From Rickettsiales bacterium (GTDB lineage Bacteria; Pseudomonadota; Alphaproteobacteria; TMED109; TMED131), in contig NZFJ01000029.1 in assembly GCA_002690625.1 (NCBI GenBank), positions 1 through 21,607 of the forward strand: a stretch of DNA of 21,607 nucleotides, read 5' to 3'. Below, one piece after another: positions 6,692 to 15,392 of the stretch (within the stretch, counting starts at the first letter, position 1; every line of letters starts with the position of its first letter). The translations under genes and the position numbers were made by a program. The notes beneath the pieces were generated by a model that saw only the letters and a program-made list of their open reading frames with translations, searched no databases and was not told the DNA's origin.

Positions 6692-6762
6692 TTGTTATAT
6701 TTGTATTGTATTTATATCATATTTTGTTAATTTTGTTCCTTTAACTATATAAGGAGCATAAA
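6692..6762 (+). promoter_or_regulatory. Predicted sigma-70-type promoter and ribosome site of amtB
   Basis: TTGTTA (6692-6697) and TATCAT (6715-6720) are separated by exactly 17 bp, the best-spaced promoter match I found. It predicts a start near 6727 and a leader of about 36 nt ending in AGGAG (6752-6756). That site is six bases before TTG 6763 but 18 before the first ATG (6775), so it decides for the TTG start. I see no sigma-54 GG/GC element and no recognisable riboswitch in 6645-6762. Confidence 0.45.
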
Positions 6763-8076
6763 TTGCTAAAATATATGATTTTTTTAATAGGCTACTTTGT
6801 TACTACAAATGTGGCCTTTGCTGATAATCACGAAATTGCTGTAGCGGACCCTGCAGAAATTTCCTTTGTTTTTAATACCTTACTATTTTGTATAGGAGGT
6901 TTTTTAGTTATGTGGATGGCAGCTGGCTTTACAATGCTTGAAGCTGGCTTAGTCAGAAGTAAAAATACCGTTGTAATATGTATTAAGAATGTAGGCTTAT
7001 TTTCTATTGCTGGAACAGCGTATTACTTAATTGGTTATAATTTAATGTACTCTGGTGTAGATGGTGGATATTTAGGATCATTAGGCATATGGTCTAGTGG
7101 TATAAGTGATCCTGCAGATTTGGTAGGACAAAGTTATTCACCTGCTTCTGATTGGTTTTTTCAAATGGTATTTGTAGCTACTACAGCATCTATAGTATCT
7201 GGAGCATTAGCAGAGAGAATATTAATATGGCCATTTTTTGCATTTATTACTATTTTAACTGCAATACTATATCCTATTTCAGGTTCCTGGCAATGGGGTG
7301 GTGGCTGGTTAAGTCAAATAGGTTTTTCCGATTTTGCAGGTTCAACAATAGTTCATTCAGTAGGTGGTTGGGCTGCTTTAACTGGTGCATTAGTATTAGG
7401 TGCAAGAAAAGGAAAATTTAATACAGATGGAACAGCAAATATTATGCGTGGTCAATCAATACCTATGGCTACATTAGGAGTTTGGATACTATGGCTTGGA
7501 TGGTTTGGTTTTAATGGAGCATCACAATTGGCACTAGGTTCATATGGTGATGCAGATGCTGTTGCCACTATCTTCGCTAATACTTCCATGGCAGCTGCTG
7601 GAGGAGTGTTAGGCCCTATGATTTTAAGTAGAGTTTTATATGGTAAAACAGATATTGCTGCTACTTTAAACGGTGCAATAGCAGGATTAGTAAGTATAAC
7701 TGCAGAACCATTAACTCCTGTAATAGGTGAAGCTATTATTATTGGAGCCATAGGTGGTATAATATGTATGTTTGGCATGAAGCTTTTAGATAAGCTTAAA
7801 ATAGATGATGTAGTTGGGGCTGTTCCTGCACACCTATTTGCTGGAATATGGGGAACTTTAATAGTTCCTTTTACAAATGCAGACACCTCATATGGAATTC
7901 AATTACTGGGAATATTATCATTTGGTATATTTACGGTAATAGGATCTACCATAATTTGGGTTATACTTAAATCTACTGTAGGTATTAGAGCATCTGAAGA
8001 AGATGAAGAATACGGACTAGATTTGAGTGAAGCTGGTTCGGAAGGTTATCCTGAATACGTCTCAAAAAAGAAGTAA
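6763..8076 (+). CDS. amtB: Ammonium transporter (Amt/MEP/Rh family)
   Basis: The 437-residue product is a full-length Amt channel. A signal peptide ends near VAFA|DN (about residue 20), as in periplasm-facing Amt proteins. The family core follows: SDWFFQMVFVATTASIVSGALAER in two parts (129-152), GGWLSQIGFSDFAGS, and the pore histidines His198 (IVHSVGGW) and His357 (PAHLFAGIWG). The tail GIRASEEDEEYGLDLSEAG (408-425) is the conserved cytoplasmic extension through which GlnK closes the trimeric channel. Translation should begin at TTG, set by AGGAG. Unusually, no glnK is adjacent. A strong terminator follows. It imports ammonium across the inner membrane as a nitrogen source. Confidence 0.97.
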   Translation: MLKYMIFLIGYFVTTNVAFADNHEIAVADPAEISFVFNTLLFCIGGFLVMWMAAGFTMLEAGLVRSKNTVVICIKNVGLFSIAGTAYYLIGYNLMYSGVDGGYLGSLGIWSSGISDPADLVGQSYSPASDWFFQMVFVATTASIVSGALAERILIWPFFAFITILTAILYPISGSWQWGGGWLSQIGFSDFAGSTIVHSVGGWAALTGALVLGARKGKFNTDGTANIMRGQSIPMATLGVWILWLGWFGFNGASQLALGSYGDADAVATIFANTSMAAAGGVLGPMILSRVLYGKTDIAATLNGAIAGLVSITAEPLTPVIGEAIIIGAIGGIICMFGMKLLDKLKIDDVVGAVPAHLFAGIWGTLIVPFTNADTSYGIQLLGILSFGIFTVIGSTIIWVILKSTVGIRASEEDEEYGLDLSEAGSEGYPEYVSKKK

Positions 8077-8087
8077 GCTTCCGTTTT

Positions 8088-8123
8088 AATAGTAGCAAAG
8101 AAAAAAATTTCTTTGCTACTATT
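8088..8123 (+). terminator. Strong hairpin terminator after amtB
   Basis: A perfect 16-bp stem (8088-8103 with 8108-8123) encloses a 4-A loop, followed by a broken T-rich run (ATTTATTTTCC). It lies 11 bases past the amtB stop and before yggT. It is the only long perfect intrinsic-terminator-like structure in the window. On the other strand it lacks a U-tract, so it should stop mainly plus-strand transcripts. Confidence 0.8.
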
Positions 8124-8146
8124 TATTTTCCATATATCATTAAATA

Positions 8147-8440
8147 ATGAATTCGTTAGTTATACTGATTAGTCAAATTATAGAACTTTTCATATGGTTA
8201 CTAATTATCCAAGCTATATTAAGTTGGTTAATCACTTTTGGAATTATGAATACTCAAAGTAGTTTTGTAAATATGATAGGAAATTTCTTATACAAAGTAA
8301 CAGAACCTCTTTTAAAACCTATAAGAAGATTTTTACCCGATTTTGGAGGAGTAGATATTTCGCCCGTTATTTTAATAATATTATTAATCTTCTTTAGAAA
8401 CCTACTATTTGAATATACAGGTTTATTAAATTTTAGTTAA
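8147..8440 (+). CDS. yggT: YggT family membrane protein
   Basis: The 97-residue protein has two hydrophobic segments (about 5-32 and 70-90) around the family signature [27 protein letters not shown] (in parts, 48-74), typical of one YggT repeat. YggT proteins are small inner-membrane proteins, related to plant CCB3/YlmG, linked by weak evidence to membrane-protein assembly, cell division or osmotic stress. The gene starts 24 bases after the amtB terminator stem and has no clear Shine-Dalgarno; its own promoter is not obvious. Its stop codon interleaves with the argG stop on the other strand (overlap 8437-8440). Confidence 0.9.
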   Translation: MNSLVILISQIIELFIWLLIIQAILSWLITFGIMNTQSSFVNMIGNFLYKVTEPLLKPIRRFLPDFGGVDISPVILIILLIFFRNLLFEYTGLLNFS

Positions 8441-9618
8441 CACCTGAATCTTAGAGATTTTAATTTAATAAAACCCTCTGCATCTTTTTGATTATAAATT
8501 TTGTCTTCTTCAAAAGTAGATAAATCTTTATTGTAAATACTATTTTTTGACTTTCTACCCTTTATAACTATGTTCCCTTGTCTTACATAAACTTTCACAT
8601 CACCATTTACACTTTCCTGGCTCATATCTATTAAGGCTTGTATCATTTCTCTCTCTTTACTAAACCACAAACCATCATAAATTAATTTTGCATATTTTGG
8701 CATTATTTCATCTTTTAATGCTATGGTTGGACCATCTAAGGTAATACTTTCAATTGCCCTATGGGCTTCTAAAAGAATAGTTCCTCCAGGTGTTTCATAT
8801 ATTCCTCTAGATTTCATGCCTATAGTTCTATTTTCTACTAAATCCTTCCTTCCAATGCCATTTCTTCCTCCTATAATATTTAATTTATTAACCGCTTCAT
8901 AAGGAGAAACTTTTTTGCCATTTACTGCCACTACATTTCCTTTTTTAAAAGAGACAATAATATTATCTCCTGTATTTTTAGCTAAATCAGGTCTCACGGT
9001 CAATCTAAACATACTTTCATCAGGTTCTTTCCAAGGGTCTTCTAATATTTTTCCTTCATAAGATATATGTAATAAATTAGCATCCATCGAATACGGAGGA
9101 TCTTTTTTCTTACTGCCTGGAACAGGAATTTTATTTTGCCTAGCATATTCTATCAGTTTTACTCTAGAATTTAAACTCCACTCTCTCCAAGGAGCAATAA
9201 CCTTTATTTTACTATTATGATAATAATATCCTAGTTCAAATCTTATTTGATCATTTCCTTTTCCCGTTGCACCGTGAGAAACAAATACCGCCTTATATTT
9301 TTTAGCAATTTCAATTTGCTTTTGAGCTATTAAAGGTCTAGCAATAGCTGTTCCTAGTAAATAGTTTCCTTCATATAAAGTATTTGCTCTAAACATAGGG
9401 AAAATAAAATTTTTTGCAAAAATATTTTTTAAATCTAAAACTTCAACTTTTATAGCCCCCATTTTTAAAGCATTCTTCTTAGCTTCTAAAAGTTCATCTT
9501 TCTGTCCTACATCTGCAATAAAGGCTATTACTTCCATTTTTTTTTCTATTTGTAACCATTTTAAGATAACTGAAGTATCTAAGCCCCCTGAATATGCTAA
9601 AACAACTTTTTTTTTCAT
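8437..9618 (-). CDS. argG: Argininosuccinate synthase
   Basis: The 393-residue product condenses citrulline and aspartate with ATP to argininosuccinate, the penultimate step of arginine synthesis, in the cytoplasm. The N-type ATP-pyrophosphatase loop is AYSGGLDTS (8-16), followed by the family blocks [33 protein letters not shown], and [15 protein letters not shown] with the start of the C-terminal multimerisation region. Length matches the bacterial norm of about 400. ATG 9618 is preceded by AGGAG about six bases away. It lies 12 bp downstream of rlmN and is probably in the ialB-rlmN-argG transcript. No terminator separates it from yggT, which it overlaps tail to tail. Confidence 0.98.
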   Translation of the reverse strand: MKKKVVLAYSGGLDTSVILKWLQIEKKMEVIAFIADVGQKDELLEAKKNALKMGAIKVEVLDLKNIFAKNFIFPMFRANTLYEGNYLLGTAIARPLIAQKQIEIAKKYKAVFVSHGATGKGNDQIRFELGYYYHNSKIKVIAPWREWSLNSRVKLIEYARQNKIPVPGSKKKDPPYSMDANLLHISYEGKILEDPWKEPDESMFRLTVRPDLAKNTGDNIIVSFKKGNVVAVNGKKVSPYEAVNKLNIIGGRNGIGRKDLVENRTIGMKSRGIYETPGGTILLEAHRAIESITLDGPTIALKDEIMPKYAKLIYDGLWFSKEREMIQALIDMSQESVNGDVKVYVRQGNIVIKGRKSKNSIYNKDLSTFEEDKIYNQKDAEGFIKLKSLRFRC

Positions 9619-9630
9619 AAAAACTCCTTT

Positions 9631-10674
9631 TTATAATGCCTTTAATTGACCACAGGCAGCTAACACATCATCTCCCCTTGGAATTCTAACAGTAGCAATT
9701 AATTCTCCTTTTTCCAAAATATATTTTTTAAATTCATTTATTTTTTTTGGAGAAGATACTTTATATTTTGAACCTGGCCATGGATTAAAAGGTATTAAAT
9801 TAATTTTAGCCCTAAATGGTTTAATTAATTTTATTAATTCTTGAGCATCCTTAATAGAGTCATTAACACCGTCTAACATAATGTATTCAAAAGTAATCCT
9901 CTTATTTTTTCTTCTCATACTATATGATTTTAAAGATTCTAATAATTTGTTTATAGGCCATTTTTTATTTATTGGAACTAGTTCATTTCTTATATCATCG
10001 AATGCAGCGTGTAAGGATACAGCTAAATTTACATCACTATCTTCTTTAAAGCTTTCAATTTTAGGAACTACCCCTGAAGTAGATAAAGTAATTTTTCTTT
10101 TTGAAAAAGCTAAACCGTTTCCATCTGTTAAAACATTTATTGTTTTAAGAACATTGTCATAATTATAAAATGGTTCACCCATACCCATAAATACAATATT
10201 AGTTACTTTTCTTTCATCAGATTTATTATTCCAGTCTTCCAGTTCATTTTTCACTTGAATAATTTGTCCTAATATCTCTGACACATTTAGATTTCTAATA
10301 AATTTCATAGTTCCCGTGTGACAAAAAGCACAAGACAATGTACACCCCACCTGTGATGAAATACAAATAGTTCCTCTTTTTTTTTCGGGTATATAAACAG
10401 TCTCTATTTCTTTTCCATCACTTAATAGATATAGCCACTTTTTTGTACCGTCTTTAGATACATAATTTTTACTTATATTTAATTTTGAAATATAGAAACT
10501 ATTTGAAATTTTTTCTATTAAAGCTTTTGACATATTATTAATGTTTTCAAAATTATTTATACCTTTTACATATATCCAATTCCATAACTGGTCAGCTCTA
10601 AAAGGTTTTTCATTTAAATCTATAAAAAACGACTTTAGTTCTTCAAGTGAAAGGTTATAAATATTTTCTTTCAA
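9631..10674 (-). CDS. rlmN: 23S rRNA (A2503-C2) / tRNA methyltransferase RlmN
   Basis: This radical-SAM enzyme methylates C2 of A2503 in 23S rRNA and A37 in some tRNAs. The 347-residue product has the [4Fe-4S] motif CTLSCAFC with Cys111, Cys115 and Cys118, GMGEP (SAM site), and the methyl-carrying C-terminal cysteine, Cys341 in AACGQL. These match the mechanism in which a cysteine is first methylated and then forms a covalent RNA adduct. The N-terminal HhH-like domain (FRADQLWNWIY, about 25-36) is also present. It begins six bases after the ialB stop, so co-transcription is likely. Confidence 0.97.
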   Translation of the reverse strand: MKENIYNLSLEELKSFFIDLNEKPFRADQLWNWIYVKGINNFENINNMSKALIEKISNSFYISKLNISKNYVSKDGTKKWLYLLSDGKEIETVYIPEKKRGTICISSQVGCTLSCAFCHTGTMKFIRNLNVSEILGQIIQVKNELEDWNNKSDERKVTNIVFMGMGEPFYNYDNVLKTINVLTDGNGLAFSKRKITLSTSGVVPKIESFKEDSDVNLAVSLHAAFDDIRNELVPINKKWPINKLLESLKSYSMRRKNKRITFEYIMLDGVNDSIKDAQELIKLIKPFRAKINLIPFNPWPGSKYKVSSPKKINEFKKYILEKGELIATVRIPRGDDVLAACGQLKAL

Positions 10675-10680
10675 ATTATT

Positions 10681-11196
10681 CTATCCACAATAATCTTTAA
10701 TTTTTTTAAATGCTTTCGAAAAACCTTTTAAAGAGTATGTATCCTTTGTATCAGTTCCTCTTTTAGATTTTCCAAAAGCTATCAAAGTACTACCCTTAAT
10801 CATCTCATTAATAATTTCTTTATCCGTTTTTTTTTGTGAATTTGTCCATGCAGTTTCAGCAAATGTACTCAACTCAAAGGATTTTCTTTTATCAATCTCT
10901 ATTAAAGCTTTTCCATTCTCTGGAAACGAATATCCGAAATCAATACCCAAAACATTTTTATTATCTTTTTCTGTACTGTTTCTGTATATCACAGTTCTTA
11001 CTTTTCCTCTGATAGTGTAATCTCCTTCAGAATTAATTGGCTGGGCAATCATGTAACATAAATTTTTACTTTTAGCATAAACATTCCAATATTCAAACTT
11101 ACCTAATTTTTTAGGTCCTTTTTCTTCTGCTAAAACTAGAAAACTAAAAAAAAATATAAAAAAGTTAAAAAAAACTATATTCTTAATAAATTTCAT
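10681..11196 (-). CDS. ialB: IalB family secreted protein (invasion-associated locus B)
   Basis: The 171-residue precursor has a signal peptide (lysines at 2 and 5, then an unusually phenylalanine-rich core, cleaved near LAEE at 23). The mature part shows the IalB pattern: W38, CYMIAQP (47-53), a Tyr-Thr-x-Arg-Gly-Lys strand, KGSTLIAFGKSKRGTDTKDTYSL in parts, GFSKAFKKI and a terminal Cys170 likely paired with Cys47. The family was named in Bartonella but is widespread in free-living alphaproteobacteria, so the name does not imply invasion; its periplasmic role is unclear. GGAG sits about six bases before ATG 11196. It is the first gene of the ialB-rlmN-argG unit. Confidence 0.87.
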   Translation of the reverse strand: MKFIKNIVFFNFFIFFFSFLVLAEEKGPKKLGKFEYWNVYAKSKNLCYMIAQPINSEGDYTIRGKVRTVIYRNSTEKDNKNVLGIDFGYSFPENGKALIEIDKRKSFELSTFAETAWTNSQKKTDKEIINEMIKGSTLIAFGKSKRGTDTKDTYSLKGFSKAFKKIKDYCG

Positions 11197-11263
11197 ATTT
11201 ACTCCATTAAAGTATTAGGTAAAAATAGTTTTAATTTAAAAAATTAACAAGGTCTATAAGAAA
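11197..11263. promoter_or_regulatory. Divergent promoter region of ialB and the quinone oxidoreductase gene
   Basis: On the minus strand TTGTTA and TATTTT are spaced by 17 bp (a weak match), followed by a GGAGT ribosome site for ialB. For the plus-strand gene only AAGG (about ten bases before ATG 11264) is seen, and no clear promoter. Confidence 0.35.
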
Positions 11264-12235
11264 ATGTATAGCATAGTTGTAAATAAATATGGCTCACCTG
11301 ATATTTTAAGTTATCAAAAAACCAAACCAAGATTAGTTGAAGATACATTGGTTCGAATTAAAGTAAATGCTGTTGGCGTAAATTTTGCTGATATTTTAAC
11401 AATTAGGGGCAGATATCAAGAAAGGCCTCGTCCTCCATTTTCTCCAGGGTTAGAAATTTCTGGTGAAGTTATAGAAATTGGAAAATTAGTCAAAAACCAT
11501 AAAGTTAAAGATAGGGTTATCTCTATTATGAAATATGGTGGTTACCAGACTGAGGTAGTAGTTCCAGAAGAAAATACATATAAAATACCTGTTAAAATGC
11601 CTTATAGTATTGCTGCTGGATTTCCAGTCATTTACGGAACTGCTTACAGTGCACTTGTGAGAAAAGCTCAAATTAAAAAAAATGAAACTTGTTTAGTATT
11701 AGGTGCTACTGGAGGAGTTGGTATTGCAAGTGTAGAAATAGCCAAAGCCTTAGGGGCAGAAGTAATAGCTTGCGGAGGGAATGATAATAAACTTGAAGTA
11801 TGTAAAGCTAAAGGTGCAAGTCATGTAATAAATTATAATAAAAATATTTTAAGAACTGAACTATTGAGAAAAAATATAAAGAAAATTGATGTTGTTATTG
11901 ATATGATAGGAGGACAATATTCTTTGGATGCCGTTAAGTCATTAAATTGGAATGGAAGAATAGTAATAGTTGGATTCGCTTCTGGAGAAATCCCGAGTAT
12001 ACCGTCTAATAGATTACTATTAAATAATGCTGAGGCTAAAGGACTTTACTGGGGTGAATTAGCATATAGAGAACCAAAAGAGATAGGAGAAAATTTTAAG
12101 GTGTTAGAAGATTTATATATAAAAAAACTGATAAACCCTGAAAATTATAAAAGTTATCCTTTAGAAAAAGCCTCTGAAGCACTTAATCAATTGTTAGAAA
12201 GAAAGAATATTGGAAAAATAGTTTTAGAATGTTAG
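11264..12235 (+). CDS. NADPH:quinone oxidoreductase-like MDR enzyme
   Basis: The 323-residue product belongs to the zinc-free branch of the medium-chain dehydrogenase/reductase superfamily. The N-terminal GroES-like domain has [13 protein letters not shown] and GLEISGEV (62-69) where zinc enzymes have GHE; no zinc-binding cysteine cluster is present. The Rossmann domain carries [21 protein letters not shown] in two parts (147-168), the Ala-x-Gly-Gly-Val-Gly-type NADPH loop typical of quinone oxidoreductases. It probably reduces a quinone or enone in the cytoplasm; the natural substrate is unknown. It is monocistronic, with its stop codon interleaved with that of scoB. Confidence 0.93.
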   Translation: MYSIVVNKYGSPDILSYQKTKPRLVEDTLVRIKVNAVGVNFADILTIRGRYQERPRPPFSPGLEISGEVIEIGKLVKNHKVKDRVISIMKYGGYQTEVVVPEENTYKIPVKMPYSIAAGFPVIYGTAYSALVRKAQIKKNETCLVLGATGGVGIASVEIAKALGAEVIACGGNDNKLEVCKAKGASHVINYNKNILRTELLRKNIKKIDVVIDMIGGQYSLDAVKSLNWNGRIVIVGFASGEIPSIPSNRLLLNNAEAKGLYWGELAYREPKEIGENFKVLEDLYIKKLINPENYKSYPLEKASEALNQLLERKNIGKIVLEC

Positions 12236-12861
12236 ATAAAACTTAATTCTGCTTCTGTTTTATCTAATACTTCTTCCTTAGATACATCTGGAGCTAGCTC
12301 TATAACATCTATACCTTTCCCTACTTTAAAAACGCCCAGATTGGTTATTATTAAATTTACTACAGCCTTGCCAGTTAAAGGTAAATTACAATTATTTACA
12401 ATTTTTGGACTTCCGTCTTTGGCTACGTGATCCATTAATACTAATACTTTCTTAACTCCTGCTACTAAATCCATTGCTCCGCCCATTCCTTTTACCATCT
12501 TTCCTGGTATCATCCAATTAGCTAAATCTCCAAATCTTGAAACTTGCATAGCGCCTAATATGGATAAATCTATATGACCACCTCTTATCATAGCAAAAGA
12601 AACTGATGAGGAAAAAAAACTAGAATTAGGTAATGAAGTGATTGTCTGTTTTCCAGCATTAATTAAATCAGGATCTTCTTGTCCTCTTATAGGAAATTCG
12701 CCCATACCCAACATTCCATTTTCGCTTTGTAAGGTAATATTTTGATTCTTATTTATGTAGTTAGCTACTAAAGTAGGCATTCCAATCCCAAGATTAACAT
12801 AATACCCTTCTTTTAACTCTGCGGCAGCCCTTTTACACATCTCTTCTCTATTCCAAGACAT
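12232..12861 (-). CDS. scoB: 3-oxoacid CoA-transferase subunit B
   Basis: The 209-residue subunit carries the catalytic glutamate in [10 protein letters not shown] (Glu47 in SENG), which forms the glutamyl-CoA intermediate. [10 protein letters not shown] (21-30) and [19 protein letters not shown] are further family blocks. With ScoA it moves CoA from succinyl-CoA to a 3-oxoacid such as acetoacetate; related AtoDA enzymes use acetyl-CoA instead, and sequence alone does not settle the donor. Its ATG overlaps the scoA stop by one base (TAATG), showing translational coupling and expected one-to-one expression. Length is typical for the B subunit. Confidence 0.95.
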   Translation of the reverse strand: MSWNREEMCKRAAAELKEGYYVNLGIGMPTLVANYINKNQNITLQSENGMLGMGEFPIRGQEDPDLINAGKQTITSLPNSSFFSSSVSFAMIRGGHIDLSILGAMQVSRFGDLANWMIPGKMVKGMGGAMDLVAGVKKVLVLMDHVAKDGSPKIVNNCNLPLTGKAVVNLIITNLGVFKVGKGIDVIELAPDVSKEEVLDKTEAELSFI

Positions 12862-13574
12862 TAACTATCTCTCACTGTAAGGTTTTCAATTGCTTTACTA
12901 TAATTATTTCCTTGAATTATTCTTTGAACATAAATTCCTGGTGTATGAATATTATCAGGATCAAGTTCTCCTACTTCGCATAATTTTTCAACTTCTGCAA
13001 CAGTAACCTTACCAGCAGTTGCCATCACAGGATTAAAGTTTCTAGCAGTTTTTTTATAAATAAGATTTCCGGCCTTATCTCCCTTCCAAGCTTTTACGAT
13101 AGCGAGGTCAGCAGTTAAGCCTGTTTCAAGAATGTATTCCTTTCCCTGAATTGATTTTTTTTCTTTATTATTTTCAACTAAAGTTCCAACCCCTGTTGCA
13201 GTAAAAAAAGCTGGTATTCCTGCCCCTCCAGCCCTTATTCTCTCTGCTAAAGTACCTTGAGGATTAAACTCTAAGTCAATTTCCTTAGATAGATATTGTT
13301 GTTCAAATAATTTATTTTCTCCTACATAGGAGGATATGGCCTTTTTTATTTGTTTAGTTTCTAATAAAAGCCCTAGTCCATGTCCTTCTGTTCCAGCATT
13401 ATTTGAAATAACTGTTATTCCTTTTACTCCGCTTTCTTTTAAGCTTAAAATTAGATTTTCTGGAAGTCCACAAAGTCCAAAACCACCGGACATGATTACC
13501 ATACCATCAAACAGTATGCCTTCTAATGCTTTCTCAGCATTTTTGTAAACTTTTTTAAATTCACTATTGTTCAT
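12861..13574 (-). CDS. scoA: 3-oxoacid CoA-transferase subunit A
   Basis: The 237-residue product shows the A-subunit glycine-rich CoA loop [13 protein letters not shown] (about residues 30-42), [43 protein letters not shown] in parts, and the C-terminal PGIYVQRI. It pairs with ScoB to activate ketone-type acids. The frame is open further upstream to 14003, but that stretch is antisense to the DMT gene and has no family similarity; starting at [10 protein letters not shown] (13574) gives the normal length. Only 28 bp separate this start from the divergent transporter. Confidence 0.95.
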   Translation of the reverse strand: MNNSEFKKVYKNAEKALEGILFDGMVIMSGGFGLCGLPENLILSLKESGVKGITVISNNAGTEGHGLGLLLETKQIKKAISSYVGENKLFEQQYLSKEIDLEFNPQGTLAERIRAGGAGIPAFFTATGVGTLVENNKEKKSIQGKEYILETGLTADLAIVKAWKGDKAGNLIYKKTARNFNPVMATAGKVTVAEVEKLCEVGELDPDNIHTPGIYVQRIIQGNNYSKAIENLTVRDS

Positions 13575-13602
13575 ATTACAAATATTAAATAAAATAATAA
13601 AA
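13567..13602. promoter_or_regulatory. Compact divergent promoter between scoA and DMT transporter
   Basis: The two starts are 28 bp apart. On the plus strand TTGTTC (13567-13572) and TAAAAT (13590-13595) are 17 bp apart and would place the RNA start next to ATG 13603, giving a leaderless message, in line with the lack of a Shine-Dalgarno. The -35 overlaps scoA codons 2-3. No clear minus-strand promoter was found. The match is plausible but not strong in DNA this AT-rich. Confidence 0.35.
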
Positions 13603-14493
13603 ATGTCATTAAGAATTAAATCTGCACTTTGGATGCTTTTTGCATCTTTAAACTTTGCACTTTTAAATACATTGGTAAAATTTTTATCCGAGGAATTTAG
13701 TTTATCGCAAATAATTTTTTTTAGATCTTTTTTTGCCGTTATTTTCATATTACCTTGGATATTTAATGATGGTATTTCAAGCTTAAAAACAAAATCCATT
13801 AAATTACAAATTTCTCGTTGTATAGTTGCTTTGGCTGCAATGTATTTGTGGTTTTTTTCTATATCTAAAATACCCTTAGCAGAGGCAACGGCAATAAACT
13901 TTACTGCACCAATTTTCGGAGCTATTTGTGCTATTTTTTTTTTAAAAGAAAAAATAAAAAAAAGAAGATTTATAGCTATATTATTTTCAATAATAGGTGC
14001 CATGATTATTATAAGACCAGGTTTCTATGAAATTAGCATGTATCTAATATTAGCAATTTTAGCTTCACTTCTTATGGGCTTAGCTGCTATTTTTATAAAA
14101 AAACTGACTATGATTGATCACATCAACTCTGTAGTTTTTTATATGCCTGCAGTGTTAGCAATATTTTCTTTACTTCCTTGCATTATATACTGGAAAAACC
14201 CTAGCTATGTAGATTACATCCTATTAATTGGAACTGGATTAACCGCAACTTTAGCACACCAAGGAGTCACTAGAGCTTTCGCAAAATCAGATGCGACTTA
14301 TGTACTAATTTTTGATTATTTAAGGCTGCCATTTACTGCTGTATTTGCCTTTTATATTTTTTATGAAGTTGCATCAATTTGGATTTGGATAGGAAGCTTA
14401 GTAATTTTTGTTTCTAGTATTTATATAGTAAACCGAGAAAAAGTAGCGGGAAAAAAAGAAACTACTCCTATAATAACTGCAAAAAGAATATGA
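13603..14493 (+). CDS. DMT/EamA family transporter (first of tandem pair)
   Basis: Starting at MSLRIKSALW the product is 296 residues with ten predicted membrane segments in two EamA repeats (about 8-145 and 150-285). Typical blocks are FFRSFFAVIFILPW, the end-of-repeat-1 GAMIIIRPG, and PFTAVFAFYIFYE near the end of repeat 2. Family members export or exchange amino acids, nucleobases or other small metabolites at the inner membrane; the substrate cannot be assigned. A TTG at 13567 would add 12 residues overlapping scoA and is less likely. The stop overlaps the next gene by four bases (ATGA). Confidence 0.9.
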   Translation: MSLRIKSALWMLFASLNFALLNTLVKFLSEEFSLSQIIFFRSFFAVIFILPWIFNDGISSLKTKSIKLQISRCIVALAAMYLWFFSISKIPLAEATAINFTAPIFGAICAIFFLKEKIKKRRFIAILFSIIGAMIIIRPGFYEISMYLILAILASLLMGLAAIFIKKLTMIDHINSVVFYMPAVLAIFSLLPCIIYWKNPSYVDYILLIGTGLTATLAHQGVTRAFAKSDATYVLIFDYLRLPFTAVFAFYIFYEVASIWIWIGSLVIFVSSIYIVNREKVAGKKETTPIITAKRI

Positions 14494-15392
14494 TTTTGCC
14501 TAATTATTTTAAACAAATTAATTTAAGTAATACTACAAAAGGTATATTAAATATAATACTTGCAGCTTTAATTTTTTCTATGATGGCTACTTTTATTAAA
14601 CTTTCTTTAATTTATCATAATGTAGTTCAAGTAATTTTCTTTAGGTCTTTATTTGCTTCCTTAATATTATTTTTTTTTTATAAATTGAATTTCTTTTCAG
14701 TAAATATTTCTAATTATAAATTACATATAATCAGAACTTTTTTAGGTTTATCAGCAATGTTTTGTACCTTTACTGCATTACAATTTTTACCTTTATCAAA
14801 TGTGAGTATAATATTATTTTCAAAAATTTTTTTTATTATTCCATTAACTGTGTATTTTCTAGGAGAAAAAATAGACTATTCGTCTCTTTTTTATATATTT
14901 ATAGGTTTTACAGGTATTATAATAATTTTAGGATTTGAAGCAGATGATAATAATAATTATTTTTACTATTTCTATGCTTTATTAGGCTCATTTTTAATAG
15001 CCTCGATAAAAATTTTATTAAAAAAGTTATCTTTTCAAGAGGATAGTCTGAGCATACAGTTATGGTTCTCTTTATTGTGTTGTATACTTTTATTTGTTCC
15101 ATTTTTAATCAATTCTACTTCTCTTAACTATCAAACTACTTTTTATATTTTCTTAGCAACTGTATTTAGTTTATTTGCACAATATTTCACTATAGAAGGA
15201 TTAAAAATAGCAAACCCTATAAAAATAATGCCCTTTGATTTCGCCAGAGTAATTTTTGCTACTATATTAGGAATATTATTTTTTTCAGAAGAAGTTAAAG
15301 CTTCTTTATTTATTGGAGCATTAATAGTAATTTTTTCAGGAATAAAGTTAATAAAAAAAAATAAAACACCTAAATCAAATTTAATAAAATAA
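14490..15392 (+). CDS. DMT/EamA family transporter (second of tandem pair)
   Basis: The 300-residue product also has ten predicted membrane segments in two EamA repeats (about 15-145 and 155-290). Shared landmarks with its neighbour include QVIFFRSLFAS, the repeat-1 end GIIIILGF, and a late repeat-2 segment DFARVIFATILGILFFSEEV. The two are clear homologues but diverged, so an old tandem duplication or a paired transporter is possible; EamA proteins usually work as single chains. Its ATG lies in the ATGA overlap, implying coupled translation. Its 3' end overlaps the DUF3429 gene on the other strand by 23 bp. Substrate unknown. Confidence 0.9.
   Translation: MILPNYFKQINLSNTTKGILNIILAALIFSMMATFIKLSLIYHNVVQVIFFRSLFASLILFFFYKLNFFSVNISNYKLHIIRTFLGLSAMFCTFTALQFLPLSNVSIILFSKIFFIIPLTVYFLGEKIDYSSLFYIFIGFTGIIIILGFEADDNNNYFYYFYALLGSFLIASIKILLKKLSFQEDSLSIQLWFSLLCCILLFVPFLINSTSLNYQTTFYIFLATVFSLFAQYFTIEGLKIANPIKIMPFDFARVIFATILGILFFSEEVKASLFIGALIVIFSGIKLIKKNKTPKSNLIK

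Noticed and set aside
6645..6762. Sigma-54 promoter or glutamine-type riboswitch before amtB
   Set aside because: No GG-N10-GC element and no conserved riboswitch core were seen; a sigma-70-like pair explains the region better.
7452..7886. 144-codon open frame on the minus strand inside amtB
   Set aside because: It is the antisense of a strongly conserved transporter; its proline/alanine/isoleucine-rich product looks like a frame shadow and has no ribosome site.
10681..10690. DnaA-box-like CTATCCACAA
   Set aside because: A single near-match inside the end of ialB, with no cluster of boxes or origin features around it.
12841..12864. Apparent fusion or frameshift between scoA and scoB
   Set aside because: The TAATG overlap is a normal coupling arrangement and both subunits are full length.
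13567..13602. TTG start adding 12 residues to the first DMT transporter
   Set aside because: It would overlap the scoA start, has no ribosome site, and the added residues are not part of the family N-terminus.
13575..14003. N-terminal extension of the scoA reading frame (143 extra codons)
   Set aside because: It is antisense to the well-supported DMT transporter, has no family similarity, and the 13574 start gives the normal subunit length.
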